Made by a program: the position numbers and the translations under genes. From an uncultured Bacteroidales bacterium (GTDB lineage Bacteria; Bacteroidota; Bacteroidia; Bacteroidales; P3): a stretch of 59,099 bases of DNA. The notes under the pieces are model-generated. The model was not told where the DNA came from. It did not search any database and saw only the letters and a program-made list of their open reading frames with translations. The stretch is taken from the NCBI GenBank assembly GCA_900318275.1, contig ONJY01000012.1, positions 1-59,099 on the forward strand. Direction: 5' to 3'. Of the stretch, positions 41,871-52,215 are shown piece after piece; within the stretch, counting starts at the first letter, position 1, and each line of letters opens with the position of its first letter.

Positions 41871-44759
41871 ATGGACTACAACTTCAGTGAACTAGAACCG
41901 CGGTGGCAGAACTGGTGGCGCGGGCATGGTGTGTACCATGTGGACAATGCCTCATCCAAGCCGCATTACTATGTTTTGGACATGTTCCCCTATCCGTCGG
42001 GTGCCGGTCTCCACGTAGGCCACCCGCTGGGTTACATAGCCAGCGACATCTACGCCCGCTATAAGCGTCTGCGCGGCTATAACGTGCTGCATCCCATGGG
42101 TTACGACGCCTACGGTCTGCCCGCCGAGCAGTATGCCATCCAGACAGGTCAGCATCCTGCCGTCACCACGGAGAAGAACATAGCGCGTTACCGTGAGCAG
42201 CTCGACAAGATAGGCTTCTCCTTTGACTGGGACCGTGAGGTGCGTACCTGCGAGCCTAAATACTACAAGTGGACGCAGTGGACCTTCCTGCAGCTCTTCA
42301 AGCATTATTATGACAACAATGAGGGCAAGGCACTGCCTATCAGTACTCTTGAAGCCCGTTTCGCCAAGCAGGGCAGCGAGGGTCTGGATGCCGCCTGCAC
42401 CGAGGTGCTGGACTTCAGTGCCGAGGAGTGGAACGCCTGGAACGAAGCCAAGCGTCAGCAGGTGCTGATGAACTACCGTCTGGCCTATCTTGCCGACACG
42501 TACGTCAACTGGTGTGCCGAGCTGGGCACCGTGCTGGCCAACGACGAGGTCGTCGGCGGACTGAGTGTGCGTGGCGGCTACCCCGTGGAGCGCAAGCTCA
42601 TGCGCCAGTGGAGTCTCCGCATCTCGGCCTATGCACAGCGGCTTGTCGACGGTCTGGAGCAGGTGGACTGGACCGACTCGTTGAAAGAGATACAGCGCAA
42701 CTGGATAGGTCGTTCGGAGGGTGCCGCCGTGTGGTTCCCCCTCGACGTGAAGAGCAACGCCAACGTGCTGCCTGGTGCGCAGGCCTATATGCCGCAGTTT
42801 GACCCGCAGCCGGTGCCGAGTTTTGAGATCTTCACCACGCGCCCCGACACCATCTTCGGTGTCACCTTCATGGTGCTGTGTCCTGAGCATGAGCTCATCG
42901 ACAGCATCGCCACCGATGAGCAGCGCCAGCAGGTGCAGGACTATGTCACATGGGCCAAGAACCGCTCGGAGCGCGAACGCCAGGCCGAGGTGAAGAAGGT
43001 CAGCGGTGTCTTCACCGGCGCTTATGCCGTCAACCCCCTCACCGAGGAGCGCATACCCATCTGGGTGAGCGACTATGTGCTGGCGGGTTATGGCACCGGT
43101 GCCATCATGGCTGTGCCGGCGCACGATAGTCGCGACTTTGCCTTCGCACGCCACTTCAACCTGCCTATACGTCAGGTCGTTGCTGTGGAGAAAGATGCCG
43201 TCAGCGACCCCGCCACATGGAGCGAGAGCATGGATGCCAAGACCGGCTACTCGGTCAACAGCGGCTTCGTCAGCGGTATGAAAGTCAAGGAGGCCATGGC
43301 CGCCGTCATCGACAAGATAGAGGAGATGGGTATCGGCCACCGTACCGTCAATTTCCGCCTGCGCGACGCCATCTTCAGCCGTCAGCGCTACTGGGGCGAG
43401 CCCTTCCCGATATACTACAAGACCGTCGACGGTCAGCAGTTGGCTGTCAGCATTCCAGAGGAGTGTCTGCCGCTGGAGTTGCCAGAGGTGAGTGAGTTCA
43501 AGCCCACCGCCACGGGCGAGCCGCCGCTGGGTCACGCCACACGCTGGGCATGGGACTTGAATAACCGCTGTGTGGTGGAGAACAGCAAGATAGACAACGT
43601 CAGTGTCTTCCCGCTGGAGCTGAGCACCATGCCGGGCTTTGCTGGCAGCAGCGGATATTACTTCCGCTATATGGACCCGCACAACGACGAGGCATACTTC
43701 TCGAAAGAGGCTGTGGGCTACTGGCAGAACGTAGACCTCTATGTGGGTGGCGCCGAGCACGGCACGGGTCACCTGATCTACGCCCGCTTTTGGAACAAGT
43801 TCCTCTATGATATCGGTCTCGCCGTCAAGGAAGAGCCCTTCCAGAAACTCATAAACCAAGGCATGATACAGGGACGCTCCAACTTCGTGTACAGAAGCAA
43901 GTCGGACAACAGTCTCTTCATCTCGAAGGGATTGGTGAAGGACATGAACGACGTGACGCCGATACATGTGGACATAAACATCGTCGACAACGACGTGCTC
44001 GATTTAGAGCGTTTCCGCCAGTGGCGCCCCGAGTTCGCCGATGCAAGGTTTGAGCTCGAAGACGGCAAGTATGTGTGCGGCTGGGAGGTTGAGAAGATGA
44101 GCAAAAGCATGTACAACGTGCAGAACCCCGACGACCTGGTGGCGCGCTACGGTGCCGACACGCTGCGTCTGTACGAGATGTTCCTCGGACCTGTGGAGCA
44201 GGCCAAGCCGTGGGACACCAACGGCATAGAGGGTGTGCACCGCTTCCTCAAGAAGTTCTGGCGCCTCTTCGACAACCTGAGCGACGAGCCGGCCGCAAAG
44301 GAGGAACTCAAGGTGCTGCACCAGACCGTCAAGAAGATCACCGACGACGTGGAGCGCTTCTCGTTCAACACTTGTGTGTCGACATTCATGATATGCGCCA
44401 ACACGTTGACCGACATCAAATGCAGCAAACGCGAGGTGTTGGAGCCGCTGGTGGTACTGATAGCCCCCTTTGCTCCGCATATCGCCGAAGAGCTATGGCA
44501 CCAACTCGGACACGAGGCGTCTGTATGCGACGCACAGTGGCCAGTGTGCGACGAGCGCTATCTGGTGGAGGACACGGTGAAGTATCCCGTGCAGTTCAAC
44601 GGCAAAATGCGCTTCACGGTCGACTTGCCGGCCGCATGCACACAGGATGAGGCTATCGCCGCCATCAAGTCAATGCCCGAGGGGCAGAAGTGGATGGACG
44701 GCAAGGAGCCGCGCAAAGTGATATTCGTTCCCAAGAAGATTATCAATATCGTACTATAA
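41871..44759 (+). CDS. leuS: Leucyl-tRNA synthetase
   Basis: LeuRS charges tRNA-Leu. The 962-residue product has the HIGH motif in [15 protein letters not shown] (about 43-58), a large CP1 editing domain with [16 protein letters not shown] (about 410), and the KMSKS motif in [16 protein letters not shown] (about 740), followed by the anticodon-binding domain and a short C terminus typical of Bacteroidota. It has its own promoter. Its stop at 44759 abuts the nusB ATG at 44760 with no gap, so it heads a long cluster (nusB, DUF1573, yajC, ybbR, coaE and onward). Confidence 0.98.
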   Translation: MDYNFSELEPRWQNWWRGHGVYHVDNASSKPHYYVLDMFPYPSGAGLHVGHPLGYIASDIYARYKRLRGYNVLHPMGYDAYGLPAEQYAIQTGQHPAVTTEKNIARYREQLDKIGFSFDWDREVRTCEPKYYKWTQWTFLQLFKHYYDNNEGKALPISTLEARFAKQGSEGLDAACTEVLDFSAEEWNAWNEAKRQQVLMNYRLAYLADTYVNWCAELGTVLANDEVVGGLSVRGGYPVERKLMRQWSLRISAYAQRLVDGLEQVDWTDSLKEIQRNWIGRSEGAAVWFPLDVKSNANVLPGAQAYMPQFDPQPVPSFEIFTTRPDTIFGVTFMVLCPEHELIDSIATDEQRQQVQDYVTWAKNRSERERQAEVKKVSGVFTGAYAVNPLTEERIPIWVSDYVLAGYGTGAIMAVPAHDSRDFAFARHFNLPIRQVVAVEKDAVSDPATWSESMDAKTGYSVNSGFVSGMKVKEAMAAVIDKIEEMGIGHRTVNFRLRDAIFSRQRYWGEPFPIYYKTVDGQQLAVSIPEECLPLELPEVSEFKPTATGEPPLGHATRWAWDLNNRCVVENSKIDNVSVFPLELSTMPGFAGSSGYYFRYMDPHNDEAYFSKEAVGYWQNVDLYVGGAEHGTGHLIYARFWNKFLYDIGLAVKEEPFQKLINQGMIQGRSNFVYRSKSDNSLFISKGLVKDMNDVTPIHVDINIVDNDVLDLERFRQWRPEFADARFELEDGKYVCGWEVEKMSKSMYNVQNPDDLVARYGADTLRLYEMFLGPVEQAKPWDTNGIEGVHRFLKKFWRLFDNLSDEPAAKEELKVLHQTVKKITDDVERFSFNTCVSTFMICANTLTDIKCSKREVLEPLVVLIAPFAPHIAEELWHQLGHEASVCDAQWPVCDERYLVEDTVKYPVQFNGKMRFTVDLPAACTQDEAIAAIKSMPEGQKWMDGKEPRKVIFVPKKIINIVL

Positions 44760-45737
44760 ATGCTAAGCAGACATTTCTTAAGAAGCAAGGTGCTTCAGGA
44801 GATATATGCCAGCCAGATGGAGGGCAAGGATGCCATACAGGCATGCAAAGACTTTGAGTACCATATAGGCAGACTCAACGAACTGGGGGTGTTGCAGGTG
44901 TCGCTGATGACCAAGGTGTTTGAGATAGCCGAGGTGGTCATCGAGGAAGGTCGACGTAAGTTCCGCCCCACAGACGCAGAGAAGACTCCCAACCGTAAGT
45001 TCCTCAGCAACGAGTTTCTGCGCCGTATGGCAGACAACTATGAGTTGAAGCAGCTCACCGAGAAGTGGGGCGGCTGCTGGGAGACGCACAGTGACCTGGT
45101 GCGCGAGGCTTTCCTGGAGTTCCGTAAGACAGACGTATACTGCCAGTACCTTTCGCATCCCGATACAGACTTCAGTCAAGACAAGGAATTGGCTATCATG
45201 TTGTTCCGCTTTCTCATGAACCGTGAAGCCGTGGTCACTGCCATGGGTGAGCGCAGCCTGCTGTGGGAGGATGACTTCGAGCAGATAGCGCAGTATAACT
45301 TCATGATGCTCAAGACTCTCGACGAGCAGACCTTCGACGAGGCGATGCAGTGGCCGGTGATGTACGACAAGCGCGTGGAGAAGGACGAGGCGGACATGGA
45401 GTTTGCGAGACTGCTGCTGCGCGAGACAATGCTTCACCGCAGCGAGGGCGACGAGATGATAAAAGCCCGTCTGCAGGGTTGGGAGTTCGAGCGTGTGGCG
45501 TTGATGGACGTGCTGCTTATCAATATGGCTATCGCTGAACTTACCGCTTGTCCGTCAATACCCGAGAAGGTCACAGTGGATGAGTACATTGAGCTCAGCA
45601 AGGAGTTCAGCTCTGAGCGCAGCAAGCTCTTCATCAACGGTATCCTCGACAAACTTGTGCTTGAGTTGCGCTCGCAGGGGAGGATCAAAAAGTCGGGCCG
45701 CGGTCTGCTTAACGAGTCAAGCGAGGAGGTGCTATAA
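44760..45737 (+). CDS. nusB: Transcription antitermination factor NusB (long form)
   Basis: NusB binds boxA RNA with NusE and supports rRNA antitermination. The 325-residue product is the long Bacteroidota form: an N-terminal extension of about 170 residues beginning MLSRHFLRSKVLQEIYA and a C-terminal NusB domain at about 200-310 (LLLRETMLHRSEGDEMIKA, RVALMDVLLINMAIAELTAC, TVDEYIELSKEFSSERSKLFINGILDKLV). It starts right at the leuS stop and overlaps the DUF1573 gene start by one base (TAATG). The order nusB-DUF1573-yajC-ybbR-coaE is conserved across Bacteroidales. Confidence 0.96.
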   Translation: MLSRHFLRSKVLQEIYASQMEGKDAIQACKDFEYHIGRLNELGVLQVSLMTKVFEIAEVVIEEGRRKFRPTDAEKTPNRKFLSNEFLRRMADNYELKQLTEKWGGCWETHSDLVREAFLEFRKTDVYCQYLSHPDTDFSQDKELAIMLFRFLMNREAVVTAMGERSLLWEDDFEQIAQYNFMMLKTLDEQTFDEAMQWPVMYDKRVEKDEADMEFARLLLRETMLHRSEGDEMIKARLQGWEFERVALMDVLLINMAIAELTACPSIPEKVTVDEYIELSKEFSSERSKLFINGILDKLVLELRSQGRIKKSGRGLLNESSEEVL

Positions 45738-46186
45738 TGAAGAGAGTATTTGTATTATGTGCTGTCGCTGTTATGCTGACGCTTGGTGGCTGCAAAAGTA
45801 AGGCCACGCAGGATGCAGATGTTGACTTGATACGCAATCCGAGGAGTGCCCAGGGCTACAATGACAGTGAGAAAATGCCTGTGCTTACTTTCGACAGCGA
45901 CATGCATGACTTTGGACGCCTTTCCGCTGGCGAGAATATAAGCTATAGCTTCCATTTCCGCAACACTGGTGATGCAGACTTGATAATCAGCAGCACCTCT
46001 GCGACGTGTGGCTGCACGGTGGCCGACTACCCGAAGGGTCGTATTGCGCCGGGTGGCGAGGGTTATGTGACCGTGACCTTCAAGAGCGCCGGCAAGTCGG
46101 GACAACAGTATCAGGAGGTCACCATCGTCAGCAATGCCCAGCCTGCTACCAGCAGGCTCAAGATTGTTGCCCAAGTGGGAAGATAA
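45737..46186 (+). CDS. DUF1573 lipoprotein
   Basis: The 149-residue product has a lipoprotein signal (LTLGGC, Cys19), then a DUF1573 immunoglobulin-like beta-sandwich: FDSDMHDFGRLSAGENISYSF, the signature STSATCGCTVADYPKG (about 88-103) and GEGYVTVTFKSAGKSG. It is periplasmic or surface-attached; the biochemical role is unknown, but the family has a fixed place between nusB and yajC, suggesting a link to export or envelope assembly. The ATG overlaps the nusB stop by one base. Confidence 0.93.
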   Translation: MKRVFVLCAVAVMLTLGGCKSKATQDADVDLIRNPRSAQGYNDSEKMPVLTFDSDMHDFGRLSAGENISYSFHFRNTGDADLIISSTSATCGCTVADYPKGRIAPGGEGYVTVTFKSAGKSGQQYQEVTIVSNAQPATSRLKIVAQVGR

Positions 46187-46220
46187 ACAATTGTGTTGAA
46201 CAAATAAACAAAGAAAAGAT

Positions 46221-46538
46221 ATGACAGATATGATTTTATTGCAGACTCAGGGTGCCCAGGGTGGTGGCTCGATGTGGATATGGATGATTGCCATCCTTGT
46301 GATCATGTGGATACTGATGCTTCGTCCGCAGCGCAAGAGAGAGAAGGAAGAGCGCAAGTTCCGTGAAGGACTGAAGAAAGGCGACCGTGTCGTCTTCTCA
46401 GGCGGCATTTATGGCAAGGTGCATGAAGTTGGTGAGCACACCGTAGAAGTGGAGGTCAGCAACGGCACCGTCCTCACCGTGGAGAAAAGCATGATACAGC
46501 CCGCTCCTGAATCCAAGAGCGAGGAGACAAAGAAGTAA
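46221..46538 (+). CDS. yajC: Sec translocon accessory protein YajC
   Basis: The 105-residue product has one membrane helix (about 17-37; GSMWIWMIAILVIMWILML), the conserved RPQRKREKEERKF, and the YajC core GLKKGDRVVFSGGIYGKV and VEVEVSNGTVLTVEKSMI. It associates with SecDF and the SecYEG translocon. Its stop is directly followed by the GTG start of the YbbR-like gene with no gap. Confidence 0.97.
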   Translation: MTDMILLQTQGAQGGGSMWIWMIAILVIMWILMLRPQRKREKEERKFREGLKKGDRVVFSGGIYGKVHEVGEHTVEVEVSNGTVLTVEKSMIQPAPESKSEETKK

Positions 46539-47444
46539 GTGAAGCGTTTTCTTGTCATATTGGGGCTCACTGCTGTAGTGTGGCTCGGCGTGTCAATGTC
46601 TGAGTCCATGGACTACACCGTCCCCATCAAGATACGTTATGTCGGTTATGACACAGTGCGTTATGCGCTGGCCGATGCCGACACCGTGTTGCCTATGCGC
46701 ATCACCTCCAGCGGATATGTGGCTTTCCTTATGGGCCAGAGAGAGGCTTCTCCAGAAGTGCTGGTTAGCATAAAGGGGAGCAGCTTGCAGTCCGCTGTCG
46801 GTACCGACAGCCTCTATGCTGCCGTACGTCAGAGTGTCACCGGCATCAAAGATGTCAGCTGCAGTATAGACTCGCTGCGTGTTACCCTTGTCGAGCGTGG
46901 CAGCAAGACTTTCCGTCCTACGCTCGACGCCGTGAGTTTCGAGTTTGCTGAGCGCTACGGGCTTTATGGTGAGCCAGTAGTTACCCCTGCTGAGGTGGTG
47001 CTGTATGGGCCTGAAGAGGTGCTGTCTGCGATTGGCAGTCTGCCGGTAGCCACTACTACGGTGTCTGGCATCAGCAAGTCACAGAGCTATACACTGCCGC
47101 TGGAACCGGTATGGGAGCAGTATGGCGACGTGAGGCCGTCGTGCACCGAGGTGCAGGTCTTTGTCCCCGTAGAGTCTTTTGTTGAGCGCACCTACAAGGT
47201 GCCCATAAGGGTGGATGGTGCCGACAGTTCGGTGGCGGTGCATGTATACCCGCCGGAGGCAACGCTCCACATGTGGGTGGCGCAGCGCGACCTGCACCGG
47301 GAGCCAGAGCTGACTGTCACGGTCAACTATTCCGACATCCTCGCCAACGGGCAGCACATCGTGCCGCAACTCACCGAGTTCCCGGGTTATATGCGTCCAC
47401 GTGGCCTTGAGCCCGCCGAGGTGCAGTGTATAATCATAAAATAA
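46539..47444 (+). CDS. YbbR-domain protein
   Basis: The 301-residue product begins at GTG 46539, directly after the yajC stop. A membrane anchor (FLVILGLTAVVWLGVSM) is followed by YbbR-like beta repeats (about 25-300; IKIRYVGYD, LPMRITSSGYVAFL, GEPVVTPAEVVLYGPEEVL, RTYKVPIRVDG). YbbR-like proteins elsewhere bind and regulate the diadenylate cyclase CdaA; that gene is not in this window. In Bacteroidales the protein follows yajC and precedes coaE as here. Confidence 0.9.
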   Translation: MKRFLVILGLTAVVWLGVSMSESMDYTVPIKIRYVGYDTVRYALADADTVLPMRITSSGYVAFLMGQREASPEVLVSIKGSSLQSAVGTDSLYAAVRQSVTGIKDVSCSIDSLRVTLVERGSKTFRPTLDAVSFEFAERYGLYGEPVVTPAEVVLYGPEEVLSAIGSLPVATTTVSGISKSQSYTLPLEPVWEQYGDVRPSCTEVQVFVPVESFVERTYKVPIRVDGADSSVAVHVYPPEATLHMWVAQRDLHREPELTVTVNYSDILANGQHIVPQLTEFPGYMRPRGLEPAEVQCIIIK

Positions 47445-47463
47445 CCGTCTGTAGGATGTCGCT

Positions 47464-48045
47464 ATGAAGAAGGTGGGAATAACCGGAGGTATAGGCTGCG
47501 GCAAAAGCACAGTCGTCGCCGAGTTTGTGCGCCGCGGTGTCTATGCCTTTGTGGCCGACGATGTTGCAGCCGCCTACTATGCTGACACTGCGTTTCTTGC
47601 CGAGGTGCGCCAGCTGTTCGGCAACGAGGTCTTCCGGCAGGACGGCAGCGCCGACAAGAGTCGCATTGCCAACGTGGTCTTTGCCGACAGCCATAAACTG
47701 GCAGCTCTCAATGCCTTGGTGCATCCACGGGTGATGGCCGACTTCGACGCCTTCTGTCGGCAACATTCGGCTGAACCATACGTCCTCTTCGAGAGCGCCA
47801 TCCTATACGACTACGGCTTCGATGCCCTCATGGACAAAGTGGTGTGCGTCTATCTTGACCTCCCTGAGCGTATAGCACGTCTGCAGAAACGCGACGGGGT
47901 AGACGAGCGGCAGCTCATGGCACGTGTCGCCAACCAGATGCCCGCCGAAGAGATGATGCGCCGGGCCGATTATGTGATACTCAACTATGAGGGCAACCCT
48001 CGTCAGCGGCAGGTGGCGCTCATAGATAAAATGATAAGACAATGA
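47464..48045 (+). CDS. coaE: Dephospho-CoA kinase
   Basis: CoaE phosphorylates dephospho-CoA in the last step of coenzyme A synthesis. The 193-residue product has the P-loop GITGGIGCGKST (5-16), the CoaE motif VFADSHKLAALNALVHPRV (about 78-96), the lid region (RIARLQKRDGVDERQLMARV) and a C-terminal DYVILNYEGN. It starts 19 bases after the YbbR gene; its stop overlaps the GH3 start by 4 bases. Confidence 0.97.
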   Translation: MKKVGITGGIGCGKSTVVAEFVRRGVYAFVADDVAAAYYADTAFLAEVRQLFGNEVFRQDGSADKSRIANVVFADSHKLAALNALVHPRVMADFDAFCRQHSAEPYVLFESAILYDYGFDALMDKVVCVYLDLPERIARLQKRDGVDERQLMARVANQMPAEEMMRRADYVILNYEGNPRQRQVALIDKMIRQ

Positions 48046-50312
48046 GAAAGAGACTTGCTGCCTTTATGGCTCTGATGCTTTTGGCCGCCGTCGGCGGTCG
48101 GCTCGCGGCCCAGCGTTTCGACGCTCGCGGATTCACCTACCGTGACCCAGAGACCAACTGGGTCGACTCCGTCATGCAGACACTCTCGCTCGACCAGCGC
48201 ATCGCGCAGCTCATGGTCGTGCGTGTGCCCCTCGACATGGACGACAGGCAGGCCAAAGCCTTCTCAGAGGTGATGAACACCTACGGCGTCGGTGGCGTCT
48301 GCTTCTTCGCCGGCACCGCCGAACGCCAAGCCTCAATGACACGCCGTTTTCAGCGCGACGCCCGTGTGCCGCTGATGGTGTGCATCGACGGCGAGTGGGG
48401 GCTCGGCATGCGTCTCAAAGACATGTATTCCTTCCCACGCAACGCACGCTTCGGCGAACTCTCCTCAGATGCCGACAGTATAGTCTACCGTATGGGTGCC
48501 GAGATAGGCCGTCAGTGCCGCGAGATGGGCATCCATGTCAACTTCGCCCCAGTGGCCGACATCAACTCCAACCCCAACAATCCGGTCATCGGCACCCGCT
48601 CCTTCGGCACCGACCCTGAGCGCGTGGCTCAGCTCGCTGTCATGTTCGCCCTCGGTCAGCAAAGCCAAGGGGTGATGGCTGTAGCCAAGCATTTCCCCGG
48701 CCACGGCGACACCGACAAGGACAGTCACCTCGAGCTGCCGGTCATCAAGCACACTCTCGCCTATATCGACACCGTCGACCTGCACCCATTCCGCCGCCTC
48801 TTCGACGCCGGTGTCGGGGGCGTCATGGTGGCCCACCTGCAGGTCAACGCCTACGACAGCCTGCGTCCCTCCACCCTCAGCCCCACCATCGTCGACGGCC
48901 TCCTCAAGGGTACCATGGGCTTCGGCGGCCTCGTCATCACCGACGGCATGGACATGAAGGGCATCACCAACGGCTATGGTGCTGGCCGTGCCGAGCTCAT
49001 GGCCATGCTCGCAGGCAACGACATACTCCTCTTGCCGCCCGACGTCCGTGAGGCCATCGAGACCATCAAAACAGCCGCCGTGCAGAGCGACTCCGTCCGC
49101 CGTCTCGTCGACTACCACTGCCGCCGCGTCCTCAAAGCCAAATACCATTATGTCAGGCCCTATGTCAACGACGCCGTCCGTGTGCCGGACGAGAGTCACA
49201 CGGCCGTCTGCAACGACATCGTCTCCGATCTCAACCTCAATATAGACCGTCGCATCGACAGCATCGTCGACAACGCCATCCGGCAGAACGCTATGCCAGG
49301 CTGCCAGATAGCTGTCATGCACCGTGGACGCCTCGTCGTCAACCGCAGCTATGGCCACCTCACCTACGACAGCACCGCCGCTCCCGTCACCACAGGCACC
49401 ATCTACGACCTCGCCTCCCTCACCAAGGTCTGTGCCACCACCCTGGCCGTCATGCGTCTCATAGACAAGGGGCAGGTCAAGCTCGACGACAAGCTCAGCC
49501 GCCATCTCCCTTACCTCAAAGGTACCGACAAGACCAACATCACCGTCCGTCAGGCGCTCAGCCACTGCGCAGGTCTCAAAGCCTACGACGCCCTCTGGCA
49601 GCTTACCTCCGAGCGCGACAGCATACCGCTCCTCATAGCCGCCTCGCAGCTCAATGCCGACAACAGCTACTGCTACAGCGACTTCGGCTTCATACTCTTG
49701 GCCGACATGGTGGAGCGGGTCACCGGTCAGACCCTTGACGAATATGTGGAAGAGCACTTCTACGACCCCATGGGTCTCAACTCCACATTCTTCACTCCCC
49801 TCGACGAAGGCATCGACACCCTCCGCATAGCACCCACCGAGGTCGACAGCATCCGCGGTCTCATCCGCGGCACAGTACACGACCCCAACGCCTTCGCCAT
49901 GGACGGCGTCGCCGGCCATGCCGGACTCTTCTCCACGGCCGACGAGGTGGCCCTCATCATGCAGATGCTCCTCAACGGCGGCGTGCTCGACGGCCGTCGC
50001 TACCTCAAGCAGAAGACCGTCGAGACCTTTACTCGGCGACACTTCGAGCGGCAGGGCAACCGTCGCGCACTCGGCTTCGACAAGCAGCTCTTCTCCCCCT
50101 CGTCCAACGCACAGGTATGCCCCGAAGCCTCGCAGGCCTCCTACGGCCACACAGGTTTCACCGGCACCATGGTGTGGGTGGACCCCGAATACAACCTCGT
50201 CTACGTCTTCCTCTCCAACCGCGTCCACCCCTCCGCCTCCCCCAACCGTCTCGCACAGCTCAACGTACGCACCGACATACAGTCGCTACTATATAATGAT
50301 ATAAGAAAATAA
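48042..50312 (+). CDS. GH3 glycosidase fused to a serine beta-lactamase-type hydrolase
   Basis: The 756-residue exported product joins two enzymes. After a signal peptide (ending LAAQ), a GH3 beta-N-acetylhexosaminidase-like TIM barrel runs to about 370, with KHFPGHGDTDKDSH and the nucleophile Asp301 in VITDGMDMKGI, as in NagZ. Residues about 400-756 form a class C beta-lactamase/esterase fold with Ser459xxLys462 (ASLTK), Tyr545-Ser-Asp in place of the usual YxN, and GHTGFTGT as the third motif. Bacteroidales homologues of this fusion that I know are often longer (about 1,000 residues) because a GH3 C-terminal domain is between them; here it is missing. The role is probably in peptidoglycan recycling or remodelling. 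Coupled to coaE by ATGA. Confidence 0.93.
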   Translation: MRKRLAAFMALMLLAAVGGRLAAQRFDARGFTYRDPETNWVDSVMQTLSLDQRIAQLMVVRVPLDMDDRQAKAFSEVMNTYGVGGVCFFAGTAERQASMTRRFQRDARVPLMVCIDGEWGLGMRLKDMYSFPRNARFGELSSDADSIVYRMGAEIGRQCREMGIHVNFAPVADINSNPNNPVIGTRSFGTDPERVAQLAVMFALGQQSQGVMAVAKHFPGHGDTDKDSHLELPVIKHTLAYIDTVDLHPFRRLFDAGVGGVMVAHLQVNAYDSLRPSTLSPTIVDGLLKGTMGFGGLVITDGMDMKGITNGYGAGRAELMAMLAGNDILLLPPDVREAIETIKTAAVQSDSVRRLVDYHCRRVLKAKYHYVRPYVNDAVRVPDESHTAVCNDIVSDLNLNIDRRIDSIVDNAIRQNAMPGCQIAVMHRGRLVVNRSYGHLTYDSTAAPVTTGTIYDLASLTKVCATTLAVMRLIDKGQVKLDDKLSRHLPYLKGTDKTNITVRQALSHCAGLKAYDALWQLTSERDSIPLLIAASQLNADNSYCYSDFGFILLADMVERVTGQTLDEYVEEHFYDPMGLNSTFFTPLDEGIDTLRIAPTEVDSIRGLIRGTVHDPNAFAMDGVAGHAGLFSTADEVALIMQMLLNGGVLDGRRYLKQKTVETFTRRHFERQGNRRALGFDKQLFSPSSNAQVCPEASQASYGHTGFTGTMVWVDPEYNLVYVFLSNRVHPSASPNRLAQLNVRTDIQSLLYNDIRK

Positions 50313-50330
50313 CCCTCCACAATCGACAAT

Positions 50331-51146
50331 ATGGCAGGTTTCACAAAATGGATATTCGCAGGCCTCGGCTGGGCCATCGGCGGCCCCATCGGCGCCCTCC
50401 TCGGCTACTTCCTCGGCAAGGCCATTTCGCCCGACAAACAGCTTGGCAGCAGCTCCTTCGGCACTGACGACGCACCCCACCGCGGCCCCTACCGCAACAC
50501 GGGCACGCAGGCCGACATCAACGCCGCCCTCATGGTCCTCATCGCCGCCGTCATGAAGGTCGACGGCGCTGTCAAGCGCAGCGAACTCGACTATGTCAAG
50601 CGCTTCCTCCTCGCCAACTACGGCGAAGAGCGCGGCAAGGAGATGCTCAAGGTGCTGCAGCAGATGGTCGAGCGCGACATCCCCATCGACCAGATTTGCT
50701 TGCAGATCAAGGTCAACACCGACTACAACACGCGCTACCACATGGTCGACTTCCTCTTCGGCATCGGCGGCGCCGACGGCGAGTTCCACCAGAGCGAGCT
50801 CAACATGCTGCGCCTCATTGCCCAGTATCTCGGCATCTCGCAGTCCGACTACACCTCCATCTTCGAGCGTCATGTAGGCTCCTCCTACAGCAGCGGCTAC
50901 GACGGCGGCTCATCTTCGCGCAGCAGCAGGGCCTCCTACGGCAAAGACCCCTACAAGGTGCTCGGCATCGACAGCTCCGCCACCGACGACGAAGTCAAAA
51001 AAGCCTACCGCAAGATGGCCATGAAATACCATCCCGACCGCGTCGCCGGCATGAGCGAAGAGCTCCAGCGCAACGCCGCCGAGCAGATGAAGGAGATCAA
51101 CGAAGCCTACGAAGTCATCAAGCAGCGACGACCCTCCATGAAGTAG
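50331..51146 (+). CDS. DnaJ-domain protein with TerB-like region
   Basis: The 271-residue product has a short hydrophobic, Gly-rich N terminus ([27 protein letters not shown]) that may be membrane-associated, a TerB/DjlA-like helical domain (about 58-185; [27 protein letters not shown]), a Ser-rich linker and a C-terminal J domain (about 207-265) with the HPD motif in [11 protein letters not shown]. This is the layout of DjlA-type co-chaperones that stimulate DnaK at the membrane. It follows the GH3 gene by 18 bases and is the last of the leuS-to-dnaJ run. Confidence 0.93.
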   Translation: MAGFTKWIFAGLGWAIGGPIGALLGYFLGKAISPDKQLGSSSFGTDDAPHRGPYRNTGTQADINAALMVLIAAVMKVDGAVKRSELDYVKRFLLANYGEERGKEMLKVLQQMVERDIPIDQICLQIKVNTDYNTRYHMVDFLFGIGGADGEFHQSELNMLRLIAQYLGISQSDYTSIFERHVGSSYSSGYDGGSSSRSSRASYGKDPYKVLGIDSSATDDEVKKAYRKMAMKYHPDRVAGMSEELQRNAAEQMKEINEAYEVIKQRRPSMK

Positions 51147-51204
51147 GCTGTCCGCAAGAAGAAGAGGTTGGCACCGTCATAGCGCCAGCCTCTACTTCTA
51201 TATT

Positions 51205-51260
51205 CTATAACCTATAACCTATAACCTATAACCTATAACCTATAACCTATAACCTATAAC
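51205..51260. repeat. Eight perfect CTATAAC heptamers
   Basis: The unit is repeated eight times without a mismatch in the space between the DnaJ-like gene and the convergent uridine phosphorylase gene. Confidence 0.95.
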
Positions 51261-51265
51261 CAGTA

Positions 51266-52189
51266 TCACGCCAGCCGTTCCACCACGGTGCCAACCAGCT
51301 GGCGCATCGGCTCGTGGTAGTCGTTGAGGAAGGTCCCTTTGGGGCGGTTGGCAATGATGAGACACACCGTCAGCGCATCGTGGCCCAGCATGTGGCTGAA
51401 GCCGTATATCGCCGAGGTCTCCATCTCAAGGTTCGTCACCCGCAGACTCCTTATCTCTTTGAGGTTGCGTATCTCGCGCTGTTTGCGGCAAGTCCTGAAC
51501 AGACGGTAGTAGTCGCTCCATTCGAATGACGCCAGCTTCTCGTTGAGGTTGTCCATGGCAGGGTGTAGCCTCACGGTGCGGCCCTGCGGACCGTAGAAGC
51601 CCGGCGCAGTTGCCGTGATGCCCTGGTGCATGTCGTAGGCTACGAGCTCCAGCAGCGTGGCGCTGCCCTGCACATAGTAGGGGCGCGCCGTACCGGCCGG
51701 CAGCTCCATATGTTCGGCGAAGGCTCCCTCCATTTCGGGCAGAGGTGAGCGCCACTCCTTGTAGTAGTTCATCAGTCCGTCCAACCCCACGGCGCATACC
51801 GAAGCCACACGACTGCCGCAGTCTATCTCTTCCTGCAACGAGCCGCTGGTGCCAATGCGCACTATGCGCAGGGTTCGGCCGATTTTTGTTTTCCATGCAC
51901 CGTTGTCAAGGTGCAGGGCGGCGTCAAGTTCCGTCATTACAATGTCAATGTTGTCGCAGCCCATACCTGTCGATATGGCTGTGAACCGTGAGCCGTGGTA
52001 GGTGCCGGTAAGGGCGTGGATCTCGCGATTGTGGCTTTCGTGCTCTACATTGTCGAAGATGCTCTTGAACATCTCTACGCGTTCAGGGTCGCCGACGAGC
52101 AGTACATTGTCGGCCAGGGTGTCTGCGGTGAGGTGGATGTGGTAGAGGCTGCCGTCGGCAGCCAATGGTAGTTCGCTTGGTTTCAGCAT
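51266..52189 (-). CDS. Uridine phosphorylase-type nucleoside phosphorylase
   Basis: The 307-residue product cleaves a nucleoside with phosphate to base and ribose-1-phosphate, most likely uridine. Features of the PNP/UDP family are LLVGDPERVEMF (about 30), TYHGSRFTAISTGMGCDNIDIVMTEL (about 62-87), IRIGTSGSLQ (about 111), and LEMETSAIYGFSHMLGH (about 253). The phosphate-binding Gly and Arg and the Met-Glu-Thr-Glu/Ser catalytic patch are present. Uridine specificity is inferred from overall similarity; a related specificity is possible. It follows the PTR-repeat protein gene on the same strand by 26 bases. Cytoplasmic. Confidence 0.9.
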   Translation of the reverse strand: MLKPSELPLAADGSLYHIHLTADTLADNVLLVGDPERVEMFKSIFDNVEHESHNREIHALTGTYHGSRFTAISTGMGCDNIDIVMTELDAALHLDNGAWKTKIGRTLRIVRIGTSGSLQEEIDCGSRVASVCAVGLDGLMNYYKEWRSPLPEMEGAFAEHMELPAGTARPYYVQGSATLLELVAYDMHQGITATAPGFYGPQGRTVRLHPAMDNLNEKLASFEWSDYYRLFRTCRKQREIRNLKEIRSLRVTNLEMETSAIYGFSHMLGHDALTVCLIIANRPKGTFLNDYHEPMRQLVGTVVERLA

Positions 52190-52215
52190 AGGATGTATTG
52201 TTTGTTAGTTGTATG

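Noticed and set aside
41952-43967. 671-codon open frame on the minus strand
   Set aside because: Antisense to leuS, no recognisable domain or start context.
48465-50228. 587-codon open frame on the minus strand
   Set aside because: Antisense to the GH3/beta-lactamase gene; composition rich in Glu, Val and Gly without motifs.
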